Assembly: GCA_910585015.1 (NCBI GenBank)
Contig: CAJUCT010000005.1
Span: 1 to 56,104 of the forward strand
Direction of reading: 5' to 3'
Length of the DNA stretch: 56,104 nt
Source: an uncultured Acetatifactor sp.
GTDB lineage: Bacteria; Bacillota; Clostridia; Lachnospirales; Lachnospiraceae
Position numbers and translations under genes: made by a program. This document shows, one piece after another, positions 41,768 to 50,996 of the stretch. Within the stretch, counting starts at the first letter, position 1, and each line of letters begins with the position of its first letter. The notes below the pieces were generated by a model that saw nothing but the letters and a program-made list of their open reading frames with translations, had not been told where the DNA came from and made no database searches.

Positions 41768-43135
41768 CTAGAAAGGGAATCTGCCGCCTCCCATGCCCGG
41801 GAAACCGCCCATCATGCCGCGGCGCTTACCGCCACCGCCGAACTGCTTCATCATCTTCTGGCTCTGCTCAAACTGCTTGATAAAGCGGTTCACCTCGCTG
41901 ATATCCACACCTGCGCCCTTGGCAATGCGGTGTTTTCTCTTGGGATTCAAAAGCTTGGGGTTGCGCCTCTCCTGGGGTGTCATGGACAGTACAATGGCCT
42001 CTATGTGCGCCAGCTGCTTTTCATCTACCAGTGACTCCAGGTCTCCGCCCTTGATTCCCATGCCGGGCAGCATACTCAAAATGCTGCCAATACCGCCCAG
42101 CTTCCGCATCTGCTTCATGCTCTCCAGGTAATCCTCAAAATCGAACTTCCCCTTCTTCATACGGCCCGCCATCTCACGGCCCTTATCCTCGTCCAGATCC
42201 AGATTGGCGGAAGCCTTTTCAATCAGGGATAACACATCTCCCATGCCCAGTATCCGGCTGGCCATACGGTCCGGGTAAAACTGTTCCATGTCGGAAAGCT
42301 TTTCACCCATGCCCACATATAAAATAGGCTTGCCGGTCACCGCCTTGATGGACAATGCCGCACCGCCTCTGGTGTCGCCGTCCATCTTGGTAAGAACCAC
42401 GCCGTCAATGCCAACTTTTTCGTCAAACTCCTTGGCCACATTCACGGCGTCCTGGCCAGTCATGGCATCCACCACCAGCAAAGTCTGATGCACCGCCACC
42501 TGTTCCTTAATCTCCTGCAGTTCCTGCATCATCTCCTCGTCCACATGGAGACGGCCCGCCGTATCCAGAATCACTACATTGTGCCCGTTTTTCCCGGCGT
42601 AGGCGATGGCCTCCCTGGCAATCTCCACCGGTTTGTGGTCACTGCCCATGGAGAATACATCCACCTCCTGCTTCCGACCATTGATCTGCAGCTGTTCGAT
42701 AGCCGCAGGCCGATAGATATCGCAGGCCACCAGCAGAGATTTCTTACCTTTTAATTTCAGCTTGCCGGCAATCTTGGCCGTGGCCGTGGTCTTACCGGCG
42801 CCTTGCAGGCCCGCCATCATAATGACGGTTATGGATTTTCCCGGCTGCATGGCAATCTCCGTGGTTTCACTGCCCATCAGGGAGATCATCTCTTCATTGA
42901 CGATCTTGATCACCATCTGGCCGGGATTCAAGCCGTTCATCACATCCTGGCCGATGGCTCTCTCCTCCACCGCCTTGATAAACTGCTTTACCACCTTGAA
43001 GTTTACATCTGCTTCCAGCAGGGCCATCTTTACTTCTTTCAGGGCGCTGCGAACATCCTCCTCGGTGAGACGCCCCTTGCTCCGCAGATTCTTAAACACA
43101 TTTTGAAGTTTATCCGTCAGACTTTCAAATGCCAT
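41768..43135 (-). CDS. ffh: Signal recognition particle protein Ffh
   Basis: SRP54 GTPase that binds signal sequences with 4.5S RNA. N domain first, then the G domain with GLQGAGKTTATAK, DTAGRLHVD, TKMDGDTRGGAAL, and the Met-rich M domain (QMRKLGGIGSILSMLPGMG) ending in a Gly/Met tail GMMGGFPGMGGGRFPF. 455 aa is normal. AAGGAAGG precedes the ATG; it follows ylxM by 12 bp, which encodes its regulator. Confidence 0.98.
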   Translation of the reverse strand: MAFESLTDKLQNVFKNLRSKGRLTEEDVRSALKEVKMALLEADVNFKVVKQFIKAVEERAIGQDVMNGLNPGQMVIKIVNEEMISLMGSETTEIAMQPGKSITVIMMAGLQGAGKTTATAKIAGKLKLKGKKSLLVACDIYRPAAIEQLQINGRKQEVDVFSMGSDHKPVEIAREAIAYAGKNGHNVVILDTAGRLHVDEEMMQELQEIKEQVAVHQTLLVVDAMTGQDAVNVAKEFDEKVGIDGVVLTKMDGDTRGGAALSIKAVTGKPILYVGMGEKLSDMEQFYPDRMASRILGMGDVLSLIEKASANLDLDEDKGREMAGRMKKGKFDFEDYLESMKQMRKLGGIGSILSMLPGMGIKGGDLESLVDEKQLAHIEAIVLSMTPQERRNPKLLNPKRKHRIAKGAGVDISEVNRFIKQFEQSQKMMKQFGGGGKRRGMMGGFPGMGGGRFPF

Positions 43136-43147
43136 TCTATGCCTTCC

Positions 43148-43492
43148 TTATAATTCCTGCCGCAGTTCCTCCGCCACTTTACAGATCTCCTGCAGCCTCT
43201 CCGCACACTGTTCCGTTACCGGAGTTTTCGCCAGGCTGATGATTTTCTCCACCTTGTCCCGGGCGTTCACAAATTTCTCAACCAGCCGAAGCTTGGCCTC
43301 ATACTCCTGCAGGCTCCTGTCACAGCGCCGGATCAAATCATGCACACCTTGTCTGCTGATGCCTCTGTCCTGAGCGATTTCCCCCAGGGACAGGTCATTG
43401 CACACTGCGTCCTCATAGATGCTGCGCTGATGCTCTGTCAGCAATTCCCCATAGAAATCATACAAAAGCGCCTGCTGATATATTTTCTCCAT
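43148..43492 (-). CDS. ylxM: YlxM-family SRP-associated HTH protein
   Basis: A 114-aa helix-turn-helix protein (LLTEHQRSIYEDAVCNDLSL, GEIAQDRGISRQGVHDLIRR) of the YlxM/p13 family, which modulates the SRP GTPases. The ATG of MEKIYQQALL (43492) has GGAGG eight bases upstream; an open frame further upstream overlaps the promoter and is not coding. First gene of the ylxM-ffh-rpsP-khpA-rimM-trmD operon. Confidence 0.94.
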   Translation of the reverse strand: MEKIYQQALLYDFYGELLTEHQRSIYEDAVCNDLSLGEIAQDRGISRQGVHDLIRRCDRSLQEYEAKLRLVEKFVNARDKVEKIISLAKTPVTEQCAERLQEICKVAEELRQEL

Positions 43493-43541
43493 GCGTTCTG
43501 CCTCCGGCTTATGTTCTGCGGGCCCGAAGCCCACATGTGAC

Positions 43542-43570
43542 ATCATACAACACCCCGCCTGTACTGTCAA
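43542..43570 (-). promoter_or_regulatory. Promoter of the ylxM-ffh operon
   Basis: TTGACA (43565-43570), 17-bp spacer, TATGAT (43542-43547) on the minus strand. The 43-nt leader contains a small hairpin GTGGGCTTCGGGCCCGC. Confidence 0.85.
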
Positions 43571-43588
43571 GTATTTTTTCTTTACACC

Positions 43589-44485
43589 TTAAAGTTTTTC
43601 ACTGAAATAACTCTTATAGCCCTCGCCGTAGATCTCCGTGGCACTGGTGATGATCATAAACGCCTGGGGGTCCTCCTCCTTCACGATTACCTCCGTCTTG
43701 GGTGCTATGGATTTTTTTGCAGCGCAGAGAATCACCTGTTTATCCTTGCCGCTGAAGGCGCCTGATCCCCGCATATGGGTCACGCCGATGTCCAACTCTT
43801 CCAATAAGCGCCGAGTGATCTCCTCCGATTTGTCACTGATAATGAACATCAGCTTTGCCTCATCCCGACCGTAAAGCACCAGATCCAGAACCAGGGAGAT
43901 CACGAATACCGTCAGCCCGGCATACAGGGCCACGTCTATATCCTTAAACACAAAGGCGGAAAGAGCTACGATGACGGCATCCATGGCCAGAAACAATCCT
44001 CCTGTTCTCAGGTGGGGCATCTTTATCCGCAAAAGCTTGATAATAATGTCCGTGCCCCCGGTGGTAGCCCCCGCTTTAAACACCCATCCGATGCCTATAG
44101 CCGAAAGACTTCCGCCCACCAGCGCCGCAAGCAGCGGATCGCTGGTGACTACCTTTACGTTGGTGAGCAGATTGGTAAACAATGAGATCAGCACCGTGCT
44201 GTATATGGTGGACAGACTGAAGCGAAGTCCGAACTTCCAAGCGCCCAGAAGCAAAATGGGAATATTGATCAGCAGGATCAGCGTACCCGTCTCCACAGGG
44301 ATCAGGCGGTTCAAAATAATGGCAATACCTGTCACACCGCCCGGGGCCAGGGAATTGGGATCCAGAAACATGCTGATGGCCACCGAATAGACGGCACAGG
44401 CTATAGTGATTAACACATAATCCTTTATCATCTTTTTCATGCTTATTTTTTTCTTCGGTAGTTTTTTCTGTCTATTTCCTTCCAT
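43589..44485 (-). CDS. YitT-family membrane protein (DUF161/DUF2179)
   Basis: A 298-aa membrane protein with a basic N-terminus (QKKLPKKKISMKK). About five transmembrane segments follow, with the repeated motifs LAPGGVTGIAIILN and GATTGGTDIIIKLL. A soluble C-terminal DUF2179 domain reads LDIGVTHMRGSGAFSGKDKQ. AGGAGG precedes the ATG. Substrate is unknown. With ilvA it separates ftsY from ylxM, which are adjacent in B. subtilis. Confidence 0.93.
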   Translation of the reverse strand: MEGNRQKKLPKKKISMKKMIKDYVLITIACAVYSVAISMFLDPNSLAPGGVTGIAIILNRLIPVETGTLILLINIPILLLGAWKFGLRFSLSTIYSTVLISLFTNLLTNVKVVTSDPLLAALVGGSLSAIGIGWVFKAGATTGGTDIIIKLLRIKMPHLRTGGLFLAMDAVIVALSAFVFKDIDVALYAGLTVFVISLVLDLVLYGRDEAKLMFIISDKSEEITRRLLEELDIGVTHMRGSGAFSGKDKQVILCAAKKSIAPKTEVIVKEEDPQAFMIITSATEIYGEGYKSYFSEKL

Positions 44486-44499
44486 TGCATCTTCCTCCT

Positions 44500-44545
44500 A
44501 TTAAGAGTTCTGCATGTTCCGCATGTTCCCTTCCAACACACCGGC
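44500..44545 (-). repeat. Family B repeat fragment upstream of the YitT-family gene
   Basis: AGAGTTCTGCATGTTCC and a duplicated GCATGTTCCC edge followed by ACACACCGG-like text; the apex and far arm are lost. It adjoins the AGGAGG of the YitT-family gene. Confidence 0.6.
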
Positions 44546-44556
44546 TCATAATAATT

Positions 44557-44592
44557 TGATAGAAAATCCGCATATTTTCATATGCGGATTCA
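44557..44592 (-). terminator. Terminator after ilvA
   Basis: AATCCGCATA / TATGCGGATT stem, six-nt loop, then TTCTATC on the minus strand, about 75 bp past the ilvA stop. Confidence 0.75.
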
Positions 44593-44664
44593 TAATCAGT
44601 ATACAGCATTCTTGCTCTATTATACTTCTTTTCCAACCGAGGCTGACGTTCCTGGAAAACCGGC

Positions 44665-45876
44665 CTAGATATTGGCGCGCACCAGCTTGGGCTGGTAACC
44701 GCCCTTCTCCAACGCCTCCATAATCTGGTGCTTATGCTCCGTGCCAAACGCCTCCATGGTAATACGCAGTTCCACCGCCGCATTGCGGTTAGTGGAGACA
44801 AACTGGTTATGCTCCAGCTTGATGACATTGCCGCTCTCGCCTGCAATCACCCCGGATACCCGGCACAGTTCTCCGGGCTTGTCCGGCAGCAGCACTGACA
44901 CGGTGAAAATCCTGTCCCGGAAAATCAGACCCTGCTGTACCACTGAAGACATGGTGATCACATCCATGTTGCCGCCGCTTAAAATCGCAACCACTTTTTT
45001 GTCCCGCACCTTCAGATGTTTGACTGCCGCCACAGACAAAAGGCCCGAATTTTCCACCACCATCTTATGGTTCTCCACCATGTCCAGGAAAGCTACCACC
45101 AGTTCCTCGTCCTGAATGGTGATAATATCGTCCAGATTCTGCTGGATATAGGGAAAAAGCTTACTGCCCGGCGTCTTCACCGCCGTGCCGTCAGCAATGG
45201 TATTTACACGGGGCAGTGTGGTTACCTTACCTGCCTTTATAGATTCCTGCATACAGTTAGCACCCGCAGGCTCCACACCGATGACCTGGATCTTAGGGTT
45301 CAGAAGTTTCGCCAGAGTGGAGACACCGGCGGCCAGCCCGCCTCCGCCGATGGGCACCAGAATATAGTCCACCAGGGGCAATTCCTTCACGATCTCCATG
45401 GCGATGGTTCCCTGGCCGGTGGCCACCGTCAGATCGTCAAAAGGATGAATAAAGGTATAGCCATGTTCGTCCGCCAATTCATAGGCTTTGGCACAAGCCT
45501 CATCGTATACATCCCCGAACAGTACCACCTCCGCACCGTAACCTTTTGTGCGGTTTACTTTCATCAGCGGTGTGGTGGTAGGCATGACGATGGTTGCCTT
45601 TGCCCCATAACACTGAGCCGCATAGGCCACACCCTGGGCATGGTTGCCTGCGGATGCAGTGATCAGTCCTCTGGCTCTCTCCTCCTCCGTCAAAGTGCTC
45701 ATCTTGTAATAAGCGCCCCTCACCTTGTAGGCTCCGGTAAACTGCATATTCTCCGGCTTCAGATAGACTTTATTTCCCGTATGGGTGCTCAAAAAATCAC
45801 TGTACACCAGCTTGGTCTCCAAGGTTACCCGTTTTACTACTTCACAAGCTCCCTCAAATTGATCCAAAGTCAACAT
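44665..45876 (-). CDS. ilvA: Threonine dehydratase (threonine ammonia-lyase)
   Basis: PLP enzyme that deaminates threonine to 2-oxobutanoate for isoleucine synthesis or for catabolism. The PLP lysine is in NMQFTGAYKVRGA (SF.IRG-type motif), the phosphate loop is VPIGGGGLAAG, and a C-terminal ACT domain of about 75 residues (FTVSVLLPDKPGELCRVSG) follows. The 403-aa length matches the single-ACT type found in Firmicutes. The start is the ATG of MLTLDQFEGA with AGGAGG upstream. The frame remains open upstream through three repeats only because their 111-bp unit is a multiple of three. Confidence 0.94.
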   Translation of the reverse strand: MLTLDQFEGACEVVKRVTLETKLVYSDFLSTHTGNKVYLKPENMQFTGAYKVRGAYYKMSTLTEEERARGLITASAGNHAQGVAYAAQCYGAKATIVMPTTTPLMKVNRTKGYGAEVVLFGDVYDEACAKAYELADEHGYTFIHPFDDLTVATGQGTIAMEIVKELPLVDYILVPIGGGGLAAGVSTLAKLLNPKIQVIGVEPAGANCMQESIKAGKVTTLPRVNTIADGTAVKTPGSKLFPYIQQNLDDIITIQDEELVVAFLDMVENHKMVVENSGLLSVAAVKHLKVRDKKVVAILSGGNMDVITMSSVVQQGLIFRDRIFTVSVLLPDKPGELCRVSGVIAGESGNVIKLEHNQFVSTNRNAAVELRITMEAFGTEHKHQIMEALEKGGYQPKLVRANI

Positions 45877-45892
45877 AGTATTCCTCCTATTT

Positions 45893-46224
45893 AAGTCCCG
45901 CATATCCCCTCCATGTACACTTTCCCGGTGCTCAAAATCATGACCCTTCGGCGTCCTGATTTCGAGCAGTGTCCATTTTGGGAATATGCTGTTTTTTACC
46001 CTTCTGTCCCGCATATCCCCTCCATGTACACTTTCCCGGTGCTCAAAATCATGCCGCTTCGGCGTCCTGATTTCGAGCAGTGTCCATTCCGGGGATATGC
46101 TGTTTTTTACCCTTCTGTCCCGCATATCCCCTCCACGTACACTTTCCCGGTGCTCAAAATCATGACCCTCCGGCGTCCTGATTTCGAGCAGTGTCCATTC
46201 CGGGAATATGCTGTTTTTTACTCT
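45893..46224 (-). repeat. Three tandem family B hairpin repeats (period 111 bp)
   Basis: Units begin at 45895, 46006 and 46117 and differ at only a few bases (for example GACCCTTCGG, GCCGCTTCGG, GACCCTCCGG at the apex). Arms TGCTCAAAATCA / TGATTTCGAGCA pair with one wobble, outer arms GCATATCCC/GGGATATGC. The array fills the whole gap from the ftsY stop to the ilvA Shine-Dalgarno, so this stretch of 348 bp has no gene. Confidence 0.92.
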
Positions 46225-47181
46225 TTAACTCTTTTGCTCCGTATCTTCCCCCAACTCCACATCAAACAACGCGTTTACAAATTCGTCCGAGTCGAATTTC
46301 TGGAGATCCTCGATAGTTTCTCCCACGCCGATATATTTCACCGGCACCTGCAGCTGGGACTGGATGGCTACTGCGATACCGCCCTTGGCTGTGCCGTCCA
46401 TCTTGGTAAGGATGATACCGGTCAGGTCTGCCACCTCACCGAACTCCCTGGCCTGCACCATTGCATTCTGACCGGTGGTACCGTCCAAAACAATCAGGTT
46501 CTCCCGGTGGGCGTCGGGAAATTCCCGGTCAATGATCCGGTTCATCTTCCGCAGTTCCTCCATCAGGTTCTTTTTGTTGTGGAGCCGTCCTGCCGTGTCT
46601 ATCAGCAGCACATCCGCATGACGGGCCTTGGCCGCATTCACCGCGTCAAACACCACACTGGCAGGGTCTGTACCCTCCCGGCCTCCGATCATATCCACAT
46701 CCGCTCTTCTGGCCCACTCCGCCAGCTGGTCCCCTGCGGCTGCACGGAAGGTATCCGCCGCGGCAATCAACACTTTCAGACCATTGTCCTTCAACTTGCC
46801 CGCCAGCTTTCCAACAGATGTGGTCTTTCCCACACCGTTGACGCCGATCACCATGATCACAGACTTCTGGTGTTCAAAATCATAGGCCGTCTCATCTACC
46901 CGCATCTGCTCCCGTATGCTGTCGATGAGCAGCTGCTTACAGGCGGAGGGTTCCTTGATATGCTGCTCCTTCACCTGGGCTTTCAGACGCTCCACAATCT
47001 CCCCCGTGGCATTGACACCGATATCTCCCATAATCAGGATTTCCTCCAGTTCCTCATAGAAATCCTCGTCAATAGCGGAAAAACCGTTAAACACATTGTC
47101 TATTCCCCGCACAATATTATTTCGGGTCTTGCTCAGACCCTCTTTCAACCGACTGAAAAACCCTTTCTTCTCCTCACCCAT
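46225..47181 (-). CDS. ftsY: Signal recognition particle receptor FtsY
   Basis: SRP receptor GTPase at the membrane. N domain (GFFSRLKEGLSKTRNNIV) then G domain with GVNGVGKTTSVGKLAG, DTAGRLHNKKNLMEEL, LDGTTGQNA and TKMDGTAKGG. The acidic A domain is absent, as usual in Firmicutes; 318 aa. AGGAG precedes the ATG. It follows smc by 34 bp. Confidence 0.97.
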   Translation of the reverse strand: MGEEKKGFFSRLKEGLSKTRNNIVRGIDNVFNGFSAIDEDFYEELEEILIMGDIGVNATGEIVERLKAQVKEQHIKEPSACKQLLIDSIREQMRVDETAYDFEHQKSVIMVIGVNGVGKTTSVGKLAGKLKDNGLKVLIAAADTFRAAAGDQLAEWARRADVDMIGGREGTDPASVVFDAVNAAKARHADVLLIDTAGRLHNKKNLMEELRKMNRIIDREFPDAHRENLIVLDGTTGQNAMVQAREFGEVADLTGIILTKMDGTAKGGIAVAIQSQLQVPVKYIGVGETIEDLQKFDSDEFVNALFDVELGEDTEQKS

Positions 47182-47215
47182 ACACCGTCTCCTATTTAAA
47201 CAATTCCGCTTGCTA

Positions 47216-50200
47216 TTATGTCAGATCCTTATCCACCAAGTTCACACTCACCAGTGTGGACACCCCTTTCTCCTGCATGGTGATACCATACAGACGATCC
47301 GCGCGTTCCATGGTGCCGCGGCGGTGGGTGATCACAATAAACTGGGTGTGCTTGGTCAGCTTATGTAAATACTTGGCATACCGGGATACATTGGATTCAT
47401 CCAGAGCTGCCTCGATCTCATCCAGCAGACAAAAAGGGGATGGCTTTAAGTTCTGTATGGCAAACAACAGGGATATGGCCGTCAGAGCCTTCTCGCCGCC
47501 GGACAGCTGCATCATATTTTGCAGCTTCTTTCCCGGGGGCTGCGCAATGATACGGATGCCCGCCTCCAAAATGTCCTCGTCCTCCATCAGTTCCAACGTT
47601 CCCTTGCCTCCGCCGAAGAGTTCCTTGAACACTTTGTCAAACTCCTGGCTGATCTCCGCAAACTTCTCATTGAACTGTTTCCTCATGGCACTGTCCAGTT
47701 CCTGGATAATACCCTCCAGCGTTTTCTCCGCCTCCACCAGATCGTCGTGCTGGGTCTTCATGAAAGTGTAGCGCTCCATCAGGTTTTTATAGTCCTCAAT
47801 GGCATTCACATTCACATCCCCCAGTTTCTTGATCTGGTCTTTGAGACTGCCGATCTCCCGCTTCATGGCGGGCAGGTCCGTCAACTCCTCATTGCGGATG
47901 GACATGGCATCACTCAAGGTGATCTCGTATTCATTCCACATATAATTAATCTGAGATTCCACAGATTCCTCCATGCGTTCCTTCTGGGAGGAGAGCCTGT
48001 AGACCTCCTTATCCAGCGCCGTCATCCGCTCTGCCAGTTCCTCCCGGGCGGTGAAGAAATTCTTCTGTTGGCTGCCCAGAACCTCTTTTTTCTCCATGTC
48101 CTCTTTCAGTTTGGTCTCCGACTGGTTCTGCGTATCATAGGATGCCTGGATAGTCTGCTGAATCTCCAGGATATGACTGCTCTTCTCCGCCACATCCCGC
48201 TCATTATGAAGCAGAGCCTCCTCTATCTCGTCCAGTTCCTTCTGGGAATGCTCTGTCTCACCGGCAATACGATCCACATTGGCCTGGTGGAACTCTTGGG
48301 TCTGCAGCATTTTCTCCGCCTTCAGATCCCATTCCGACACATGGGCCGATGCTTCCGATTCCTCCCGGCGGCATTCCTCCAGCTGCCCCTGCCACAGAGC
48401 AATCTGCTCCTGCGTACTTTTTTCCAGTTCCTCGCTGGCTGACAATTCCTTTTGGATAGTCTCCTTACTGCTGATGATCTCCTGGATCTGACTGTCGATC
48501 TCCTTCTCCTCGCGCTTCATGGAGTCAAAGCCCAACTCCTCCTCCGCAATGCGCTCCCTGGCCTGGGAAATGCTGATTCGTACTGTGTTCTGCTCGATAG
48601 AACATCTCTGCATGTCGGCCTTTGCAGCCTCTATCTCCATGCGCAGCTTATTCCTGTGGCTCTTGGTATCCTCGATGGCTGTGCTGACATCCTCAATGGT
48701 CTGTGCCAGTCTCCGTATTTTCTTTTCCAACTCCTCCATTTCCCGGCGCCGCCCCAACAGATTACTGCTGTTTTTAAAAGCGCCGCCGCTGATGGCGCCG
48801 CCGGGCACCAACAGTTCACCCTCAACGGTGACCATCCGTATACTGTAGTCATACTTCCTTGCAATCTTTACCGCATTGTCCACATTGTCTACCACCACGA
48901 TGCGGCCCAGCATGGCCTTCGCCACATTGCGGTACTTTTTGTCCGTGGTCACCAGTTCATCCGCCATGCCGATGACACCCTTTTCCCTGAGTACTTCCGG
49001 AGTCCTGAACTCCTGGGGACGGGTGATGCTGGTCAGGGGCAGGAAGGTGGCCCGGCCTGCCCTGTGCTCTTTCAGAAAGGCGATCATTTTCTTGGCCGTG
49101 GTCTCATCGTCTGTGACGATATTCTGGATGTTTCCGCCTAACGCAGTCTCAATGGCGGTCTCATACTTTTTTTCCACCTGTATGATGTCCGCCACCACGC
49201 CGATGATCCCCTTCACCTGCTCCTTCTGTTCCATGACTTTCTTTACGCTGCCGCCGTATCCCTCGTAGCGTTCGGTGAGGTTTGACAGAGCCTCCAGGCG
49301 GGACTTCTCCTGGTGATAGTTCTGCTGGGCCTCCCGCAGCTTCCGGTCATGTTCTGCCAGGCTGTTCCGGATATCACCCAATTCCATTTCCTTGGAGGCG
49401 GCTTCCTCATTCATCTGCCGCAGTTTTTCCGTTATCTCCTCAAAGCGCTGCTCCAGTTGACGGATATTCTCCTCCCTGGCCTCCTCGTCGGATTTGGCCC
49501 GCAGAATCCGGGAATTCAATTCCGCCTTGCGGATATTGATCTGCTCTGTCATGGTGTCATAGCGCCCCAGCTTGGACTTAATGGTGGCTCTCTGGTTCAG
49601 TTCCCCGATGATGGCGTTCTTGCCCGCCTCAATCTGGCTGTTCAGTTCCTCTATCCTGCCCTGCACCGTCTCCAACTGTCCGCGGACTTCATCCCTGGTT
49701 TTGGTGAGTTCCTGTACTTGCAGATCAATCTGGGCCTTCTGGGTCAGTATCTCCTCTTTGTCCCGGTTCTTGACGGCGATCTCCGCCTCCACTGTCTGCT
49801 TACGGTTTTTCAGGTGAGTCTCACTGCCCTTGGCGGAATTGATCTGCTCCTTCAGCACCGCAATCTCGCCCTCCAGCTTCCCCCGGAGGAGTCCTGTGTC
49901 ATTTAAGTTTGTCCTTGCCTCCTCAATGGCCTTATCCAGCGCCTCTATCTGGGACTGCACCTGTTCATATTCTTCCTTGATATGCTCGTACTTGTCTTTT
50001 GTCTCCTGCAAATCCCCGCTGGCTATCCTATGCTTTTCGCCGATCTCCTGAAGCTGTGTTTTCAGACGGTCATTCTCCAGCAAAAATACATTTACATCCA
50101 GCGTCTTTAATTCTTCCTTTTTCTTTAAGTAAACCTTAGCCACCTCGGACTGTCTCTCCAGCGGACCGACCTGCTTTTCCAGTTCCGCCAGAATATCCGT

Positions 50201-50773
50201 CACGCGCACCAGGTTTTGCTTCTCGCTCTCCAGCTTATTCTGCGCCGCCGCCTTGCGCCGCTTGAACTTTACAATTCCCGCCGCCTCGTCAAACAGTTCC
50301 CTTCTCTCCTCCGGCTTACCGCTGAGAATCTTGTCGATCTGGCCCTGGCCGATGATGGAATAGCCCTCCTTGCCGATACCGGTGTCATAGAAGAGCTCAT
50401 TCACGTCCTTAAGGCGGCTGGGAGCGCCGTTGATCAGATATTCACTTTCTCCGGAACGGTAGATCCGCCTGGCCACCGTGACCTCGTCAAAATCGATGGC
50501 CAGCTGGTGGTCAGAATTGTCCAGTGTAATCGCCACATAAGCGTAACTTAAGGGTTTTCTGGTCTCTGTGCCCGAGAAAATAACATCCTGCATACTGGCG
50601 CCGCGCAGCTGCTTAATGCGCTGTTCGCCCAACACCCACCTGACGGCGTCCGCCACATTGCTCTTGCCGCTGCCGTTGGGGCCCACAATGCCGGTAATTC
50701 CGTTGTGGAACTGGAAATTGATCTTGTTGGCAAAGGACTTAAATCCATGTATTTCTATGCTTTTTAAATACAT
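47216..50773 (-). CDS. smc: Chromosome segregation ATPase SMC
   Basis: Core of the condensin complex. Head: GPNGSGKSNVADAVRW (Walker A near residue 32). Long coiled coil to about 500, hinge domain about 510-680 (GVVADIIQV ... GGAISGGAF), returning coiled coil, then the C-terminal head with QLSGGEKALTAISLLFAIQ and Walker B CLLDEIEAALDESN. 1185 aa is normal. The start is the ATG of MYLKSIEIHGF with AAAGG ten bases before. It follows rnc; the gap is filled by two family B repeats. Confidence 0.98.
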   Translation of the reverse strand: MYLKSIEIHGFKSFANKINFQFHNGITGIVGPNGSGKSNVADAVRWVLGEQRIKQLRGASMQDVIFSGTETRKPLSYAYVAITLDNSDHQLAIDFDEVTVARRIYRSGESEYLINGAPSRLKDVNELFYDTGIGKEGYSIIGQGQIDKILSGKPEERRELFDEAAGIVKFKRRKAAAQNKLESEKQNLVRVTDILAELEKQVGPLERQSEVAKVYLKKKEELKTLDVNVFLLENDRLKTQLQEIGEKHRIASGDLQETKDKYEHIKEEYEQVQSQIEALDKAIEEARTNLNDTGLLRGKLEGEIAVLKEQINSAKGSETHLKNRKQTVEAEIAVKNRDKEEILTQKAQIDLQVQELTKTRDEVRGQLETVQGRIEELNSQIEAGKNAIIGELNQRATIKSKLGRYDTMTEQINIRKAELNSRILRAKSDEEAREENIRQLEQRFEEITEKLRQMNEEAASKEMELGDIRNSLAEHDRKLREAQQNYHQEKSRLEALSNLTERYEGYGGSVKKVMEQKEQVKGIIGVVADIIQVEKKYETAIETALGGNIQNIVTDDETTAKKMIAFLKEHRAGRATFLPLTSITRPQEFRTPEVLREKGVIGMADELVTTDKKYRNVAKAMLGRIVVVDNVDNAVKIARKYDYSIRMVTVEGELLVPGGAISGGAFKNSSNLLGRRREMEELEKKIRRLAQTIEDVSTAIEDTKSHRNKLRMEIEAAKADMQRCSIEQNTVRISISQARERIAEEELGFDSMKREEKEIDSQIQEIISSKETIQKELSASEELEKSTQEQIALWQGQLEECRREESEASAHVSEWDLKAEKMLQTQEFHQANVDRIAGETEHSQKELDEIEEALLHNERDVAEKSSHILEIQQTIQASYDTQNQSETKLKEDMEKKEVLGSQQKNFFTAREELAERMTALDKEVYRLSSQKERMEESVESQINYMWNEYEITLSDAMSIRNEELTDLPAMKREIGSLKDQIKKLGDVNVNAIEDYKNLMERYTFMKTQHDDLVEAEKTLEGIIQELDSAMRKQFNEKFAEISQEFDKVFKELFGGGKGTLELMEDEDILEAGIRIIAQPPGKKLQNMMQLSGGEKALTAISLLFAIQNLKPSPFCLLDEIEAALDESNVSRYAKYLHKLTKHTQFIVITHRRGTMERADRLYGITMQEKGVSTLVSVNLVDKDLT

Positions 50774-50790
50774 TCTATCTGTACCTTTCA

Positions 50791-50996
50791 TTTAGAGTTC
50801 CGCATATACAACCACAGTACCTTATCCGGCGGAATAAATCCCGTCCTATATACGGCCGGCATTTATTCCAGGCACTGTAGTTGTATATGCTGATTTAGAG
50901 TTCCGCATATACAACCACAGTACCTTATCCGGCGGAATAAATCCCGTCCTATATACGGCCGGCATTTATTCCAGGCACTGAAGTTATAATGCTGAT
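50791..50996 (-). repeat. Two tandem family B hairpin repeats between rnc and smc (period 103 bp)
   Basis: Units at 50791 and 50894 are almost identical. Outer arms GCATATACAAC / GTTGTATATGC and inner arms GGAATAAAT / ATTTATTCC have nothing in common with the arms of other family B copies, yet pair perfectly. The edges AGAGTTCCGCAT and ATGCTGATTTAGAG match the family. The apex reads CCCGTCCTATATACGGCC, which resembles the common apex when inverted. Confidence 0.9.

Noticed and set aside
45877..46125. Open frame extending IlvA by 83 residues with two 37-residue repeats
   Set aside because: The extension is the translation of 111-bp family B repeats, the family starts at MLTLDQFEG, and AGGAGG lies directly before that ATG.
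45893..46224. Possible CRISPR array (tandem repeats near 46 kb and at the window ends)
   Set aside because: Whole units are repeated without unique spacers of constant length, the units are long hairpins, and no cas gene is present.
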